Program-made: the position numbers and the translations under genes
Source of the DNA: Cytobacillus firmus DS1
GTDB taxonomy: Bacteria; Bacillota; Bacilli; Bacillales; Cytobacillaceae
Assembly (NCBI RefSeq): GCF_000565285.1
Contig: NZ_APVL01000002.1
Span: 248,001-312,000 of the forward strand
DNA length: 64,000 nt
Direction: 5' to 3'
Shown here: positions 1-9,061 of the stretch, piece by piece
Layout: the number at the start of each line of letters is the position of its first letter
Numbering within the stretch: position 1 is the stretch's first letter
Notes under the pieces: model-generated
Database searches by the model: none
What the model saw: the letters and a program-made list of their open reading frames with translations, nothing else
What the model was told of the DNA's origin: nothing

Positions 1-203
1 TTGCAGCCAGAAATCAATATGCACTTGCAATTGATTTTGAAGAGGAGCCGCCAATGTTCCAAATCTCAGAAACGCATTTTGCAAAAACATGGCTTCTTCA
101 CCCGGATGCTCCAAAGGTTGAGCCGCCGGAAGCAGTAAAAAAACGTATGCGCCAGTTATCCTCCACTTTTGAAAAACCTGTAGTAGTTAAGGAGGGAAAA
201 TAA
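1..203 (+). CDS. oppD: Oligopeptide ABC transporter ATP-binding protein OppD, C-terminal end (partial)
   Basis: The frame is open from base 3 and ends at TAA 201-203; only about the last 66 codons lie in the window, so no ATPase motif is visible. The tail (an F-E-E-E-P-P segment, then a W-L-L-H-P-D-A-P-K-V segment, then a basic end) resembles the C-terminal extension of Bacillus OppD, which helps energise peptide import through OppBC. Two bases separate its stop from the next ATG (oppF), and the oppF ribosome binding site AAGGAGG lies inside its last codons, so the two are translationally close and co-transcribed. The OppD call rests on this tail and on oppF being next; another Opp/Dpp paralogue is possible. 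Confidence 0.75.
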   Translation, partial: AARNQYALAIDFEEEPPMFQISETHFAKTWLLHPDAPKVEPPEAVKKRMRQLSSTFEKPVVVKEGK

Positions 204-205
204 TA

Positions 206-1141
206 ATGGCAGAAAAATTACTCGAAATTAAAAACTTAAAACAGCATTTTAATGTAGGCCGTCCAAATATGGTAAAAGCAGTTGATGGGATTACTTTTGA
301 TATTTATAAGGGCGAGACCCTTGGACTTGTTGGTGAGTCTGGCTGCGGCAAATCAACTACGGGACGGACTATTATCAGATTATACGATGCAACAGATGGT
401 CAGGTTCTTTTTGAAGGTGAAGATGTTCACGGCAAAAAATCTGCAAAAGAACTGAAAAAGTTTAACCGGAAAATGCAAATGATCTTCCAGGATCCTTATG
501 CTTCCTTAAACCCGCGTATGACGGTTGCCGATATTATTGCTGAAGGAATCGATATTCACGGCTTGGCAAAAAGCAAAAAGGAACGTATGGAGAGGGTTTA
601 CGAACTTTTGGACACTGTCGGCTTGAACAAAGAACATGCTAACCGTTACCCTCATGAATTCTCTGGCGGACAGAGACAGCGTATCGGGATTGCCCGCGCG
701 CTTGCTGTTGACCCTGATTTCATTATTGCTGATGAGCCAATTTCAGCATTGGACGTTTCCATTCAGGCTCAGGTAGTAAACCTTATGAAAAAACTGCAGC
801 GTGAAAAAGGATTGACATACCTGTTTATCGCACATGATTTATCTATGGTTAAATACATCAGTGACCGCATCGGTGTTATGTACTTCGGTAATCTGGTTGA
901 ACTTGCACCAGCTGAAGATTTATATAATAACCCTATGCATCCTTATACTCAATCACTGCTGTCAGCTATTCCGCTTCCAGATCCAGAAACGGAACGTTCC
1001 CGCAGAAGAAAATCTTATGATCCAGCAGTTCACAATTACAGTGACAATGAAAAGCTGGAAATGCGCGAAATAACACCTGGTCATTTTGTTTATTGCTCTG
1101 AAAAAGAGTATAACGAATTAAAAGCTAAATACGCCAAATAA
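206..1141 (+). CDS. oppF: Oligopeptide ABC transporter ATP-binding protein OppF
   Basis: This 311-residue cytoplasmic ATPase powers peptide uptake together with OppD and the OppBC permease; in Bacillus such systems also import signalling peptides for competence and sporulation. Walker A (GESGCGKST) is at residues 43-51, the ABC signature SGGQRQR at 153-159, and Walker B DFIIADEP at 171-178. The C-terminal stretch after about residue 235 is the oligopeptide/dipeptide transporter extension (a N-P-x-H-P-Y-T-Q-S-L-L segment). The start has AAGGAGG 9 bases upstream. It is the last gene of the opp operon, since a clear terminator follows. Position just before yjbC-spx fits the B. subtilis opp operon rather than the app operon. 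Confidence 0.93.
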   Translation: MAEKLLEIKNLKQHFNVGRPNMVKAVDGITFDIYKGETLGLVGESGCGKSTTGRTIIRLYDATDGQVLFEGEDVHGKKSAKELKKFNRKMQMIFQDPYASLNPRMTVADIIAEGIDIHGLAKSKKERMERVYELLDTVGLNKEHANRYPHEFSGGQRQRIGIARALAVDPDFIIADEPISALDVSIQAQVVNLMKKLQREKGLTYLFIAHDLSMVKYISDRIGVMYFGNLVELAPAEDLYNNPMHPYTQSLLSAIPLPDPETERSRRRKSYDPAVHNYSDNEKLEMREITPGHFVYCSEKEYNELKAKYAK

Positions 1142-1148
1142 CAAAAAA

Positions 1149-1174
1149 CGATCTCGACTGAGATCGTTTTTTTT
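1149..1174 (+). terminator. Rho-independent terminator after oppF
   Basis: CGATCTC and GAGATCG form a 7-bp stem around a GACT loop, followed by eight T residues. Confidence 0.9.
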
Positions 1175-1512
1175 CATCCTGGAAAAGTAAATGTTCGCTA
1201 TAAAGGAATTACCAAGATGTAAATTACCCAGTCAAATATGTAGAGAGTGGAAATTCTCTTTAACACTTTTAATCGCTAATGTATACTTTTCTATATAATA
1301 CATCATTTTCCGGAATATTACTATGAGAATTTTCAATTATTAATATTTTTCCGTCAATTTGTTTATTTAAACAAGATTTTGATATTTTTTCATAAAATTG
1401 GTTTAAAGAACACTTATAAAGATAATTTAGTATAAAGATAGTTCTTAATTCTTTGAGAAAATTTTATAATAAAGGTATCAAGCAGAATACTAAGAAAAGG
1501 GGGGCATAACAT
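1175..1512. other. AT-rich intergenic region upstream of the glycoside hydrolase gene
   Basis: No open reading frame with a ribosome binding site is visible on either strand. A TATAAT hexamer at 1465-1470 could be the -10 element of the downstream gene, but its -35 (TTCTTA at 1442-1447, 17-bp spacer) is weak. The GTG start codon at 1513 is preceded by AAAAGGGGGG at 1495-1504. Confidence 0.5.
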
Positions 1513-2718
1513 GTGAACAAGACATTAAAGTTAGGTGCAGCCTTAATGTTAGTATCAGCTTTATTCATACCAGCCGAACCAGGTGAAGCAAAAGAACAGG
1601 AAAATAAGGAAACAGGACAAAATCCTCAAAGAGAGCATATTTCACTTGTGAAGACCCTTCCTGAAAAAGTAAGCCGTTTTCAATTTGATTCCGGCTATCA
1701 TTTTCAGTATCCAGATGCTGTAAGGGGTATATATGTCACGGGACATTCAGCAGGGGGTGAAAAATTAAATAAATTAGTGAAATTGATGGATGATACCGAT
1801 TTGAATGCGATGGTAATTGATATTAAGGACGATTGGGGTAACCTTACGTATATTCCAGAAGACAAATCACCATACACTGATATCGGAAAGCCTTACATAA
1901 AGGATCCCAAAAATGTCTTGAAAACCATGGAAGAAAAGCAAATTTATCCGATTGCACGGGTAGTCGTTTTCAAGGATTCTGTTCTTGCGAATAAAAAGCC
2001 TGAATGGTCGTATAAAGAGGGAAATACAGTATGGAAGAATGGCAGAGGTGAATCTTTTGTAAATCCATTTTTAAAAGAAGTTTGGGATTACAATATTGGA
2101 ATTGCAATCGAAGCTGCAAAAATGGGATTTCAGGAAATTCAATTTGATTATGTCCGATTTCCTGAAGGGTTTGAACACCGTGATAGCTCCTTGAAATACA
2201 GTATGGGTGAATACGAAAATCTTAAAATTGAAAATGTACAAAAGCGTGTAAGTGCGGTTACTGACTTTGTCGAGTATGCCAGTAAGCAGCTTGAGCCATA
2301 TGGAGTAAAGGTCTCAGTTGATATCTTTGGCTACACGGCGACCCTTCCTGAGGCACCGGGAATTGGCCAAAATTTTTCTAAGATCTCAGAACATGTGGAT
2401 GTAATTTCTTCTATGATTTATCCAAGCCATTGGACATCTTATTTTGGCATAGCCAAACCGGACCTGGAACCTTATAAGCTTGTTTCTGAATATGCTAAAC
2501 TTGAGAATAGAAAGTTGGGAGAGTTGAATAGTCCGCCTATATCCAGACCATGGCTGCAGGACTTTACAGCCTCTTATTTAGGAGCCGGAAATTATAAGAA
2601 GTATGGAAGAACGGAAGTTGAAGCGCAAATAAAGGCACTGAACGAACAGGGGATTAATGAATTTCTTTTGTGGAATGCAGGTAATTCGTATACACAAAAC
2701 GTGGATTATACACCATAA
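1513..2718 (+). CDS. Secreted putative glycoside hydrolase (DUF4015 family)
   Basis: A 401-residue exported protein: basic N-terminus, hydrophobic core (about residues 8-20) and a probable signal peptidase site near the A-K-E at residues 26-28. From residue 70 the sequence matches the DUF4015 putative glycoside hydrolase family, a TIM-barrel group: V-R-G-I-Y-V-T-G near the start, M-V-I-D-I-K-D-D-W-G, I-Q-F-D-Y-V-R-F-P in the middle, and L-L-W-N-A-G-N near the end. The acidic residues of the D-I-K-D and F-D-Y-V-R-F-P strands are candidates for catalysis; the substrate is unknown, possibly a cell-wall or capsule glycan. GTG start chosen because an ATG two bases upstream reads straight into TGA, and the ribosome binding site spacing fits GTG. 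Single-gene unit with its own terminator. Confidence 0.8.
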   Translation: MNKTLKLGAALMLVSALFIPAEPGEAKEQENKETGQNPQREHISLVKTLPEKVSRFQFDSGYHFQYPDAVRGIYVTGHSAGGEKLNKLVKLMDDTDLNAMVIDIKDDWGNLTYIPEDKSPYTDIGKPYIKDPKNVLKTMEEKQIYPIARVVVFKDSVLANKKPEWSYKEGNTVWKNGRGESFVNPFLKEVWDYNIGIAIEAAKMGFQEIQFDYVRFPEGFEHRDSSLKYSMGEYENLKIENVQKRVSAVTDFVEYASKQLEPYGVKVSVDIFGYTATLPEAPGIGQNFSKISEHVDVISSMIYPSHWTSYFGIAKPDLEPYKLVSEYAKLENRKLGELNSPPISRPWLQDFTASYLGAGNYKKYGRTEVEAQIKALNEQGINEFLLWNAGNSYTQNVDYTP

Positions 2719-2762
2719 AAGCAAGAAAGAGGCCGAGTATTTCGGTCTCTTTCTTGCTTTGT
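2717..2762 (+). terminator. Terminator after the glycoside hydrolase gene
   Basis: AAAGCAAGAAAGAGGCCGA pairs with TTCGGTCTCTTTCTTGCTTT across a short loop; the arm itself is T-rich at its 3' end, so it could serve both strands. Confidence 0.85.
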
Positions 2763-2833
2763 TTATCAATTAATTAAGTTACATATTATTTGACACGGAT
2801 TTTGTATACGGTATCATAGTATAGAGGCATAGG

Positions 2834-3022
2834 CTATTGTTTTTTTTGTCCGCCTACGCTTTTCCATCCAGTCTGCACTTTTGCGGATTGATCCACGAAT
2901 TCGGATTTATTTTTACCGCCAAAAAACTTTTCTCCAATACCATTAGTTAGTACACCTAACAAGGCAGTAAATCCAATTATAAGCAATGCAACAATCGTTA
3001 AATCAGTTATGTAACCAACCAT
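2834..3022 (-). CDS. Small single-pass membrane protein of unknown function
   Basis: 62 residues: a short lead, one hydrophobic segment of about 20 residues (residues 5-25, rich in L, I and V), then a hydrophilic tail with several lysines and a K-x-V-G-G-Q-K-K-Q end. The start has a good ribosome binding site (GGAGG, 7 bases upstream on the minus strand), which is the main evidence that it is a gene. It lies between the convergent glycoside hydrolase gene and the divergent yjbC-like gene. I do not recognise the family. Confidence 0.65.
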   Translation of the reverse strand: MVGYITDLTIVALLIIGFTALLGVLTNGIGEKFFGGKNKSEFVDQSAKVQTGWKSVGGQKKQ

Positions 3023-3265
3023 GATAAACCTCCATCTTTCTTTTCACAGTCTCCTGTGATTAGTTAGTATATAACATCCCTAATCTTATTTTATTCGAAA
3101 TTTTCCAGTATTAAAAGGGGAAATTCCACAAATACTTAATCTGATTGGAAATAATATAAGCCTAAGTAAGTAGGTGGAAGAGAAAGCTGGGAGCTTATCA
3201 TGCTGGAATAAATATTTATGCTCTATAAACAATACGTTGTTTGCGGGCAAAAAAGGAGAAGATCC

Positions 3266-3841
3266 ATGCATTGGTATGAAAAACTGAATCAATATTTCCC
3301 GATTGAAGAAATGAAATCAAGAGAACATATGGAAACCTTATTAAAGGAACGGTCAGACATCTATCATAAAGATGAAGGTCCACATCATGTGCTTATGTAT
3401 GTAGAACTGGATAACTTTGTTTTTATTGATTATCTGTTTGTTTCGAAGGAATCCAGAGGACAGGGACTTGGCCATAAACTACTTCAAACGCTTAAAGCCA
3501 AAGGCAAACCGATCATATTGGAAGTTGAGCCGGTTGATTATGAAGACACGGATACTGAAAAGCGGCTCAAATTCTATAAAAGAGAAGGGTTTGAGCACGC
3601 CCAATCAATCGGGTACAGCCGCCGGTCTCTTGCGACCAATGAAGTCAACACAATGGAAATCCTATATTGGTCCCCTGAGAACGAAAGTGAAGAAATGATT
3701 TATGAAGCCATGAAGAAAACCTATGAAATGATTCATACTTATAAGGATTCGCATTTTTATGGAAAGTCATATCAGCCTGTAGATGAGGTTCTGACTTATG
3801 AAGAAAATAAAAATGGTACGGATGTCTTAGAGGATTTATAA
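3266..3841 (+). CDS. yjbC: YjbC-like GNAT acetyltransferase
   Basis: A 191-residue GNAT-fold protein. The acetyl-CoA-binding motif A is clear: F-V-S-K-E-S-R-G-Q-G-L-G-H-K-L-L (R/Q-x-x-G-x-G type) at about residues 70-85, followed by an F-Y-K-R-E-G-F element. Substrate unknown. ATG 3266 is chosen because AAGGAG lies 7 bases upstream; an in-frame upstream start at 3218 has no such site. In B. subtilis yjbC directly precedes spx and shares transcription with it; here a strong terminator and about 430 bp separate them, so spx probably also has its own promoter, as it does in B. subtilis. Confidence 0.85.
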   Translation: MHWYEKLNQYFPIEEMKSREHMETLLKERSDIYHKDEGPHHVLMYVELDNFVFIDYLFVSKESRGQGLGHKLLQTLKAKGKPIILEVEPVDYEDTDTEKRLKFYKREGFEHAQSIGYSRRSLATNEVNTMEILYWSPENESEEMIYEAMKKTYEMIHTYKDSHFYGKSYQPVDEVLTYEENKNGTDVLEDL

Positions 3842-3850
3842 GGATTTGGA

Positions 3851-3886
3851 AAAACACAGCCATTTTTGTAAATGGCTGTGTTTTCA
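3851..3886 (+). terminator. Terminator after yjbC
   Basis: AAAACACAGCCATTT pairs with AAATGGCTGTGTTTT, followed by a T-rich tract. Confidence 0.9.
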
Positions 3887-3891
3887 TTTTC

Positions 3892-4314
3892 ATTCATTAA
3901 TTGAGAAAATATTAATAAGCATTTTGGTTTATTTAAAATTAACAAGGGTATATATAGAATAATTTAGTATAAACAATAAAACTTCATACATAAATTTCCC
4001 TTAGGCTTAGGCTTAAGTAACTTTATGAAAGCAATTATAACAAAAAACATTTAAAAAAATGAAACTTTTTGCTTGTTCATTCGTCTTATTAAGTAGATTC
4101 TTATTCTTAAACCATTTGTTTAATGAATGTTTAATACTTTTATCATATTTATAAAAAGTTATACCAAATAAATATTGTTTAGTGTATAATTAATAATATA
4201 AATTCCTTGATTAAAGTTATTTTAATCTAGAAGACTCTAGAAATATTTGATTAAACAAATATAATCTCAGATAGTTTCATATATGTCTAAATTTAAGGAG
4301 TGTGAATTTGTAAA
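3892..4314. other. AT-rich spx upstream region, probable promoter region
   Basis: No coding sequence is visible. The stretch contains TATAAT at 4185-4190, preceded directly by TG, but with no convincing -35 hexamer. In B. subtilis spx is read from several promoters with different sigma factors and repressors; the length of this gap suits such a layout but I cannot assign individual sites. Confidence 0.4.
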
Positions 4315-4710
4315 ATGGTCACATTATACACTTCACCAAGTTGTACATCCTGCAGGAAAGCTAAATCATGGTTGGAAGAGCATGAAATTGCCTATAAAGA
4401 ACGAAATATCTTTTCAGAACCGCTATCGATTGATGAAATTAAAGAAATTCTTCGAATGACTGAAGATGGAACAGATGAAATTATTTCAACTCGCTCAAAG
4501 ACATTTCAAAAGCTTGATGTAAACCTTGAATCAATGCCTCTCCAAGATTTATTTGAGCTAATTAAGGAAAACCCGGGGCTGCTTCGCCGTCCGATCATTC
4601 TTGATGAAAAACGTTTGCAGGTTGGATATAATGAGGACGAAATAAGACGTTTCCTTCCAAGAAAAGTCCGTACTTACCAGTTGCGTGAAGCACAGCGTAT
4701 GGTTAATTAA
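4315..4710 (+). CDS. spx: Redox-sensing transcriptional regulator Spx
   Basis: 131 residues, the usual Spx length. Spx binds the alpha C-terminal domain of RNA polymerase and redirects transcription toward thiol-stress genes when its CXXC pair is oxidised. The switch is intact: C10-T-S-C13 in the N-terminal thioredoxin-like (ArsC-type) fold. The R-R-P-I-I-L-D segment characteristic of the ArsC/Spx family is near residue 90. Spx is degraded by ClpXP with the adaptor SpxH, whose gene is also in this window (9533-10408). ATG 4315 is preceded by AAGGAG 12 bases upstream. Confidence 0.97.
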   Translation: MVTLYTSPSCTSCRKAKSWLEEHEIAYKERNIFSEPLSIDEIKEILRMTEDGTDEIISTRSKTFQKLDVNLESMPLQDLFELIKENPGLLRRPIILDEKRLQVGYNEDEIRRFLPRKVRTYQLREAQRMVN

Positions 4711-4726
4711 CATAATACTTAAAATT

Positions 4727-4766
4727 GAGAGGCCTTCTTTCTGTTAACAGAAGAAGGTCTTTTTGT
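4727..4766 (+). terminator. Terminator after spx
   Basis: An imperfect stem of GGCCTTCTTTCTG with CAGAAGAAGGTC around TTAA, followed by five T residues. Confidence 0.8.
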
Positions 4767-5062
4767 CTATTATGTGAAAAAAGAAAAAGGAAAATGGATA
4801 TAATAAGAGAATATTTAATTAAGTCAAACGAGAAAAGGTGTACCACCTGGGACAATATAGGCATTTAACGGTTTTTTTAAACATATGACTTTTTAATTCC
4901 CTTTATGATCAATTTGTCATAAAATAAAAGTACAAGGTACAAAATACATTTTACCTTCAATTTAATCGGGGATTAACCAATTGATTTACGGGTAAATGGA
5001 TAACACATGACTGCTGGGGGTATTTAGTCCCTTCAATCATAGCCAGAAGGGAGAGTTGCTGC
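4767..5062. other. Intergenic region upstream of mecA
   Basis: Non-coding, AT-rich. It holds a small perfect inverted repeat AGGTG-TAC-CACCT near 4838-4850 and the mecA ribosome binding site GAAGGGAGAG at 5046-5055. The B. subtilis yjbE gene, which lies between spx and mecA there, is absent. Confidence 0.45.
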
Positions 5063-5725
5063 ATGGAAATCGAACGTATTAATGATCATACCGTTAAATT
5101 TTATATTTCTTATCTTGATATAGAAGAAAGAGGCTTTGACCGTGAAGAGATTTGGTACAATCGTGAGCGGAGTGAGGAACTCTTTTGGGAAATGATGGAT
5201 GAAGTCCATCAGGAGGAAGAATTTCTTGTTGAAGGCCCTTTATGGATCCAGGTTCAGGCATTGGATAAAGGTTTGGAGGTTCTTGTAACAAAAGCTCAGC
5301 TATCAAAGGATGGTCAAAAGTTTGAACTTCCTGTCCCGGATGAAAAAGTGAAAGATTTGCCTGTGGATGAACATATAGAGGAAATGCTTGATCATCATTT
5401 CCGTAAATCCGATGATAATGATAATGAATATGAAGGAGATCTTGAGTTCCTATTATCGTTTAAAGATTTTGAAGACATTATTTCATTATCAAAGCGGTCA
5501 ATTCTTGATTCCATTACCACAAAGCTGTATTCCTTTGAGGGGAAGTATTATTTATTCGCAGAGTTCCCTGAAGAGCTTTTTGAAGAGGACGACATAGATA
5601 ACATGCTGAGTATTCTTCTTGAATACGGGCACGAAACAAGTACAACTATTCACCGTGTAATGGAATATGGTAAATTGATTATTGAAAAAGATGTTTTTGA
5701 AAATTTGAGAAAACATTTTAAATAG
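5063..5725 (+). CDS. mecA: Adaptor protein MecA
   Basis: 220 residues, normal for MecA. It delivers substrates (ComK and others) to the ClpCP protease and promotes ClpC hexamer assembly. The N-terminal substrate-binding domain begins with the typical M-E-I-E-R-I-N-D-x-T-V-K-F-Y-I-S-Y-x-D-I-E-x-R-G-F pattern. An acidic, Asp-rich linker lies around residues 110-125, and the C-terminal ClpC-binding domain carries the Y-x-F-E-G-K-Y-Y-L segment at about 150-160. It stands alone between its own upstream region and a terminator. Neighbouring coiA adds a second competence-linked function. Confidence 0.97.
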   Translation: MEIERINDHTVKFYISYLDIEERGFDREEIWYNRERSEELFWEMMDEVHQEEEFLVEGPLWIQVQALDKGLEVLVTKAQLSKDGQKFELPVPDEKVKDLPVDEHIEEMLDHHFRKSDDNDNEYEGDLEFLLSFKDFEDIISLSKRSILDSITTKLYSFEGKYYLFAEFPEELFEEDDIDNMLSILLEYGHETSTTIHRVMEYGKLIIEKDVFENLRKHFK

Positions 5726-5731
5726 TAAAGC

Positions 5732-5766
5732 AAAGTCGATTTCACATTAGAAATCGGCTTTTTTAT
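5732..5766 (+). terminator. Terminator after mecA
   Basis: AAAGTCGATTTC pairs with GAAATCGGCTTT, followed by T residues. Confidence 0.88.
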
Positions 5767-5886
5767 ATGCGGACTTTTTCATAGCAGCAATTAATGAACA
5801 TAAGAAAGAATTTTAAGAGAATATGTCGGATAAAAAGGAATTTAGTCATTAAAAATAGAACCATAAGGAAGAAAGGAGATGATCAT

Positions 5887-7077
5887 TTGTTAGTTGCCTC
5901 AACAGAGAATGGGGTGCGAATAAACCTGATAGGTTCACACAGTATCCCGGCTTTACAGCAATACAGGGAAAAAAACAACTTTTTCTGCCCGGAATGCAAA
6001 GAGAAAGTAATAATGAAAATCGGAAAAAAGAGAATCCCGCATTTCAGCCACAGTAAGGGTTCTGAATGTCCGGAAAAGTATGAAAGGGAATCAGAATACC
6101 ATATTTCCGGAAAGGTGCTATTGTTTCAATGGCTAAGGAAAAAAGGTTTAAATCCAACTCTGGAGCCATATTATCCGGAAATATCACAGCGGCCGGATAT
6201 CGGTGTCCATTATGAAGGTGTACATTATGCTCTGGAATATCAATGCTCAAGCATTTCTGAGGAGTTATTTATAAAGCGTACGGAAGCATACTTTCAGGCA
6301 GGCATCGTTCCAATTTGGATACTGGCAGGAAAAAGTATTAAGCGTATTGGCAAATCAAAAATTTCTTTATCTGGTTTCCAGTACCTATTCCTTCGGCAAA
6401 CACCTTCAGGCCATTGGGTAATCCCTTCTTTTTGCCCCAATACAAAATCGTTTATCAATATTCACAATATCCAGCCCCTCACCGTCAGAAATGCCTGCGC
6501 GCATTATGATGTGAAGCCTGTTTTCCAAGCAGATCCAGCTATATTATTTAATCCATATTATAAAAATAATATAAATATAGATGAATGGAAAAGAGAAGTT
6601 CGGAAAATAAAGGATTCCCTTTCACATAATAGCGGTGCTATTAGAAATAACTTTCTTCAGGATTTATACTCCCGCTCAATTGCTCCTTCGTTCCTCCCGC
6701 CTGAAATTGGCCTTCCTGTACGTCATTCTCCATATATTGAAACCTCACCTATACAGTGGCAGAGTTATTTGTTTATGGATATAGTCGGTAAAGAGAGGCC
6801 CTTCTCACTTCCGCAGATGATTGCAGGCTTTTGCAACAGGGTAAAGAATAACGATATAAAAGTCAGATCAATCCCACTTGTGCAAACCGGGTCCGAAATC
6901 CATGCGATTAAAGAATATCTTGATGCCCTTATTAACTTAAACATTGTTAGACATGCAGGAAAAGGTTTATACAAAAAAACTGCATTAAGCGGTGAGCCTG
7001 ATCATTACTCCCGTATAATCCAAATAGAGAACGATTTTTATAGAGGCATCACTCAAAAGATTTTGCAGGGCGAATAA
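5887..7077 (+). CDS. coiA: Competence protein CoiA-like, TTG start
   Basis: 396 residues from the TTG at 5887. CoiA is induced in competence and promotes processing or recombination of incoming DNA. Residues 34-61 form a C-x2-C-x14-H-x2-H-x5-C pattern (C34, C37, H52, H55, C61), a probable zinc site. It is followed by a nuclease-like core with R-P-D at 102-104 and L-E-Y-Q at 116-119, a PD-(D/E)XK-type arrangement. The TTG start is preferred because AAAGGAGAT (5872-5880) is ideally spaced; the upstream in-frame ATG at 5794 has no ribosome binding site and would add a basic, low-complexity leader. The position between mecA and pepF matches B. subtilis yjbF. Confidence 0.88.
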   Translation: MLVASTENGVRINLIGSHSIPALQQYREKNNFFCPECKEKVIMKIGKKRIPHFSHSKGSECPEKYERESEYHISGKVLLFQWLRKKGLNPTLEPYYPEISQRPDIGVHYEGVHYALEYQCSSISEELFIKRTEAYFQAGIVPIWILAGKSIKRIGKSKISLSGFQYLFLRQTPSGHWVIPSFCPNTKSFINIHNIQPLTVRNACAHYDVKPVFQADPAILFNPYYKNNINIDEWKREVRKIKDSLSHNSGAIRNNFLQDLYSRSIAPSFLPPEIGLPVRHSPYIETSPIQWQSYLFMDIVGKERPFSLPQMIAGFCNRVKNNDIKVRSIPLVQTGSEIHAIKEYLDALINLNIVRHAGKGLYKKTALSGEPDHYSRIIQIENDFYRGITQKILQGE

Positions 7078-7199
7078 ATGAAAAAGTCTTATTTAACATA
7101 AAATAATCAAAGACTTCCACTTTTGCTCTTTAAAAAGCAGGAATTTTTTTCTTCAAAGAGAAGATAGTGTAATGGGACTTTTGAATGGAGGATGAATGT

Positions 7200-9017
7200 A
7201 TGGCTAATGAAACAACTGTAAAGAAACTGCCGGCAAGGAATGAGATTTCACCTGAAGATACGTGGCGTTTGGAGGATATATTCCCTTCTGATGATGACTG
7301 GAACAGGGAATACAATGAGGTGCAGAAGCTGATTCCGGATGCAGGAAAGTATCAGGGCAAGCTCGGGGAAAGTGCTGCAACCTTATATACAGCGCTTCAG
7401 TTCCAGGATCATTTACTTTCGCGCCTTGGGAAGCTTTATACATATGCCCATATGCGTTATGACCAGGATACAACAAATTCATTTTATCAAGGAATGGATG
7501 ACAAAATTAAAAATTTGTATTCTGAAGCTGCAAGTGCACTTGCCTTTATTGTTCCTGAGCTGCTTGCTGAAGATGAAGAGAAGATTGCCGGATTTTTAAA
7601 GGAAAAAACCGAGCTGCAATTATATAAACATTCCCTGGAGGAAATTAACCTTCAAAGGCCACATGTGTTATCTGCTGAGCAGGAATCCCTGCTTGCTCAG
7701 GCTTCCGAGGTGCTTGGAGCTTCCAGTAATACATTTGGCATGCTGAATAATGCTGATTTGGAGTTTCCATCCATTAAAGATGAAAATGGGGAAGAAGTCG
7801 AAATTACTCATGGACGATTCATCCGTTTTCTTGAAAGTGATGAGCAGCGTGTCCGGCATGATGCTTTCAAAGCTGTATATGAGACTTATGGGAAGTTTCG
7901 CAATACATTTGCAAGCACTCTAAGCGGAAACGTAAAAAAAGATAATTTCAATGCAAAGATCCGGAATTATGATTCCGCGCGCCATGCTGCCCTTTCTGCG
8001 AATAATATTCCTGAAAGTGTATATGAAAACCTGGTTAATACCATTAACGATAACCTGCATTTGCTGCATCGCTATGTCAAGCTCCGCAAGAGGGTTCTTG
8101 GTGTTAAGGAGCTTCATATGTATGATCTCTATACTCCTTTGGTGAAGGAGGTAAAAATGAAGATTCCTTATAATGAGGCAAAAGATCTGATTTTAAAAGG
8201 ATTGAAGCCTCTTGGTGAAGACTATTTAAATATTTTAAAAGAGGGTTTTGAAAATAGGTGGGTAGATGTTCATGAGAATAAGGGCAAAAGAAGCGGGGCT
8301 TATTCTTCGGGGACATATGGCACCAACCCATATATACTTATGAACTGGCAGGACAATGTGAACAACTTATTTACTCTGGCTCATGAATTTGGACATTCTG
8401 TTCACAGCTATTACACAAGAAAATATCAGCCCTACCCTTATGGAAACTACTCAATTTTTGTTGCTGAGGTTGCTTCTACTTGTAATGAAGCCCTCTTAAA
8501 TGATTATCTGCTAAAAACAATTGATGATGATAAGAAGCGGCTGTATCTGCTGAATCACTATCTTGAAGGGTTTAGAGGCACTGTTTTCCGCCAGACCATG
8601 TTTGCCGAATTTGAACATCTCATTCATCAAAAGGCGCAAAACAATGAAGCATTGACTGCTGATTCATTGACTAAAGAATATTATGAACTCAATAAGAAGT
8701 ATTTTGGGGAAGAAGAAATCATAATTGATGAGGAAATCGGTCTGGAATGGTCCAGAATCCCACATTTCTACTATAATTATTATGTTTATCAATATGCAAC
8801 AGGCTTCAGTGCGGCTACTGCCTTAAGCAAGCAAATTCTTAAGGAAGGGCAGCCTGCAGTTGACAGATATATTGAATTCCTTAAGTCCGGCAGCTCAGAT
8901 TACCCAATTGAAGTGCTAAAGAAAGCGGGTGTGGATATGACGAGCAGCAAGCCGATTGAAGATGCCTGCAAAGTATTTGAAGAAAAGCTTAATGAAATGG
9001 AAAGCTTGCTTTCTTAA
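7200..9017 (+). CDS. pepF: Oligoendopeptidase F (M3 family)
   Basis: 605 residues, a cytoplasmic zinc metallopeptidase that cleaves short peptides. The zinc/catalytic motif HEFGHS is at 395-400 with the later glutamate ligand in the F-V-A-E-V-A-S-T segment downstream. The C-terminal helices (W-S-R-I-P-H-F-Y-Y-N-Y-Y-V-Y-Q-Y-A-T-G) are typical of PepF. ATG 7200 is chosen because GGAGG sits at 7188-7191; an in-frame ATG at 7185 overlaps that site. In B. subtilis the orthologue yjbG occupies the same place, and high PepF dosage affects sporulation phosphorelay peptides. Confidence 0.95.
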   Translation: MANETTVKKLPARNEISPEDTWRLEDIFPSDDDWNREYNEVQKLIPDAGKYQGKLGESAATLYTALQFQDHLLSRLGKLYTYAHMRYDQDTTNSFYQGMDDKIKNLYSEAASALAFIVPELLAEDEEKIAGFLKEKTELQLYKHSLEEINLQRPHVLSAEQESLLAQASEVLGASSNTFGMLNNADLEFPSIKDENGEEVEITHGRFIRFLESDEQRVRHDAFKAVYETYGKFRNTFASTLSGNVKKDNFNAKIRNYDSARHAALSANNIPESVYENLVNTINDNLHLLHRYVKLRKRVLGVKELHMYDLYTPLVKEVKMKIPYNEAKDLILKGLKPLGEDYLNILKEGFENRWVDVHENKGKRSGAYSSGTYGTNPYILMNWQDNVNNLFTLAHEFGHSVHSYYTRKYQPYPYGNYSIFVAEVASTCNEALLNDYLLKTIDDDKKRLYLLNHYLEGFRGTVFRQTMFAEFEHLIHQKAQNNEALTADSLTKEYYELNKKYFGEEEIIIDEEIGLEWSRIPHFYYNYYVYQYATGFSAATALSKQILKEGQPAVDRYIEFLKSGSSDYPIEVLKKAGVDMTSSKPIEDACKVFEEKLNEMESLLS

Positions 9018-9022
9018 CAGTG

Positions 9023-9056
9023 AAGGTGCCAGGCTAAATGCCCGGCACCTTTTTTG
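9023..9056 (+). terminator. Terminator after pepF
   Basis: AAGGTGCC and GGCACCTT flank a loop with a second inner stem, followed by T residues. It also abuts the stop codon of the small gene on the opposite strand. Confidence 0.88.
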
Positions 9057-9061
9057 ATGGT

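Noticed and set aside
5794-5886. N-terminal extension of the CoiA-like gene to ATG 5794
   Set aside because: No ribosome binding site, basic low-complexity leader, and a perfect AAAGGAGAT placed for TTG 5887.
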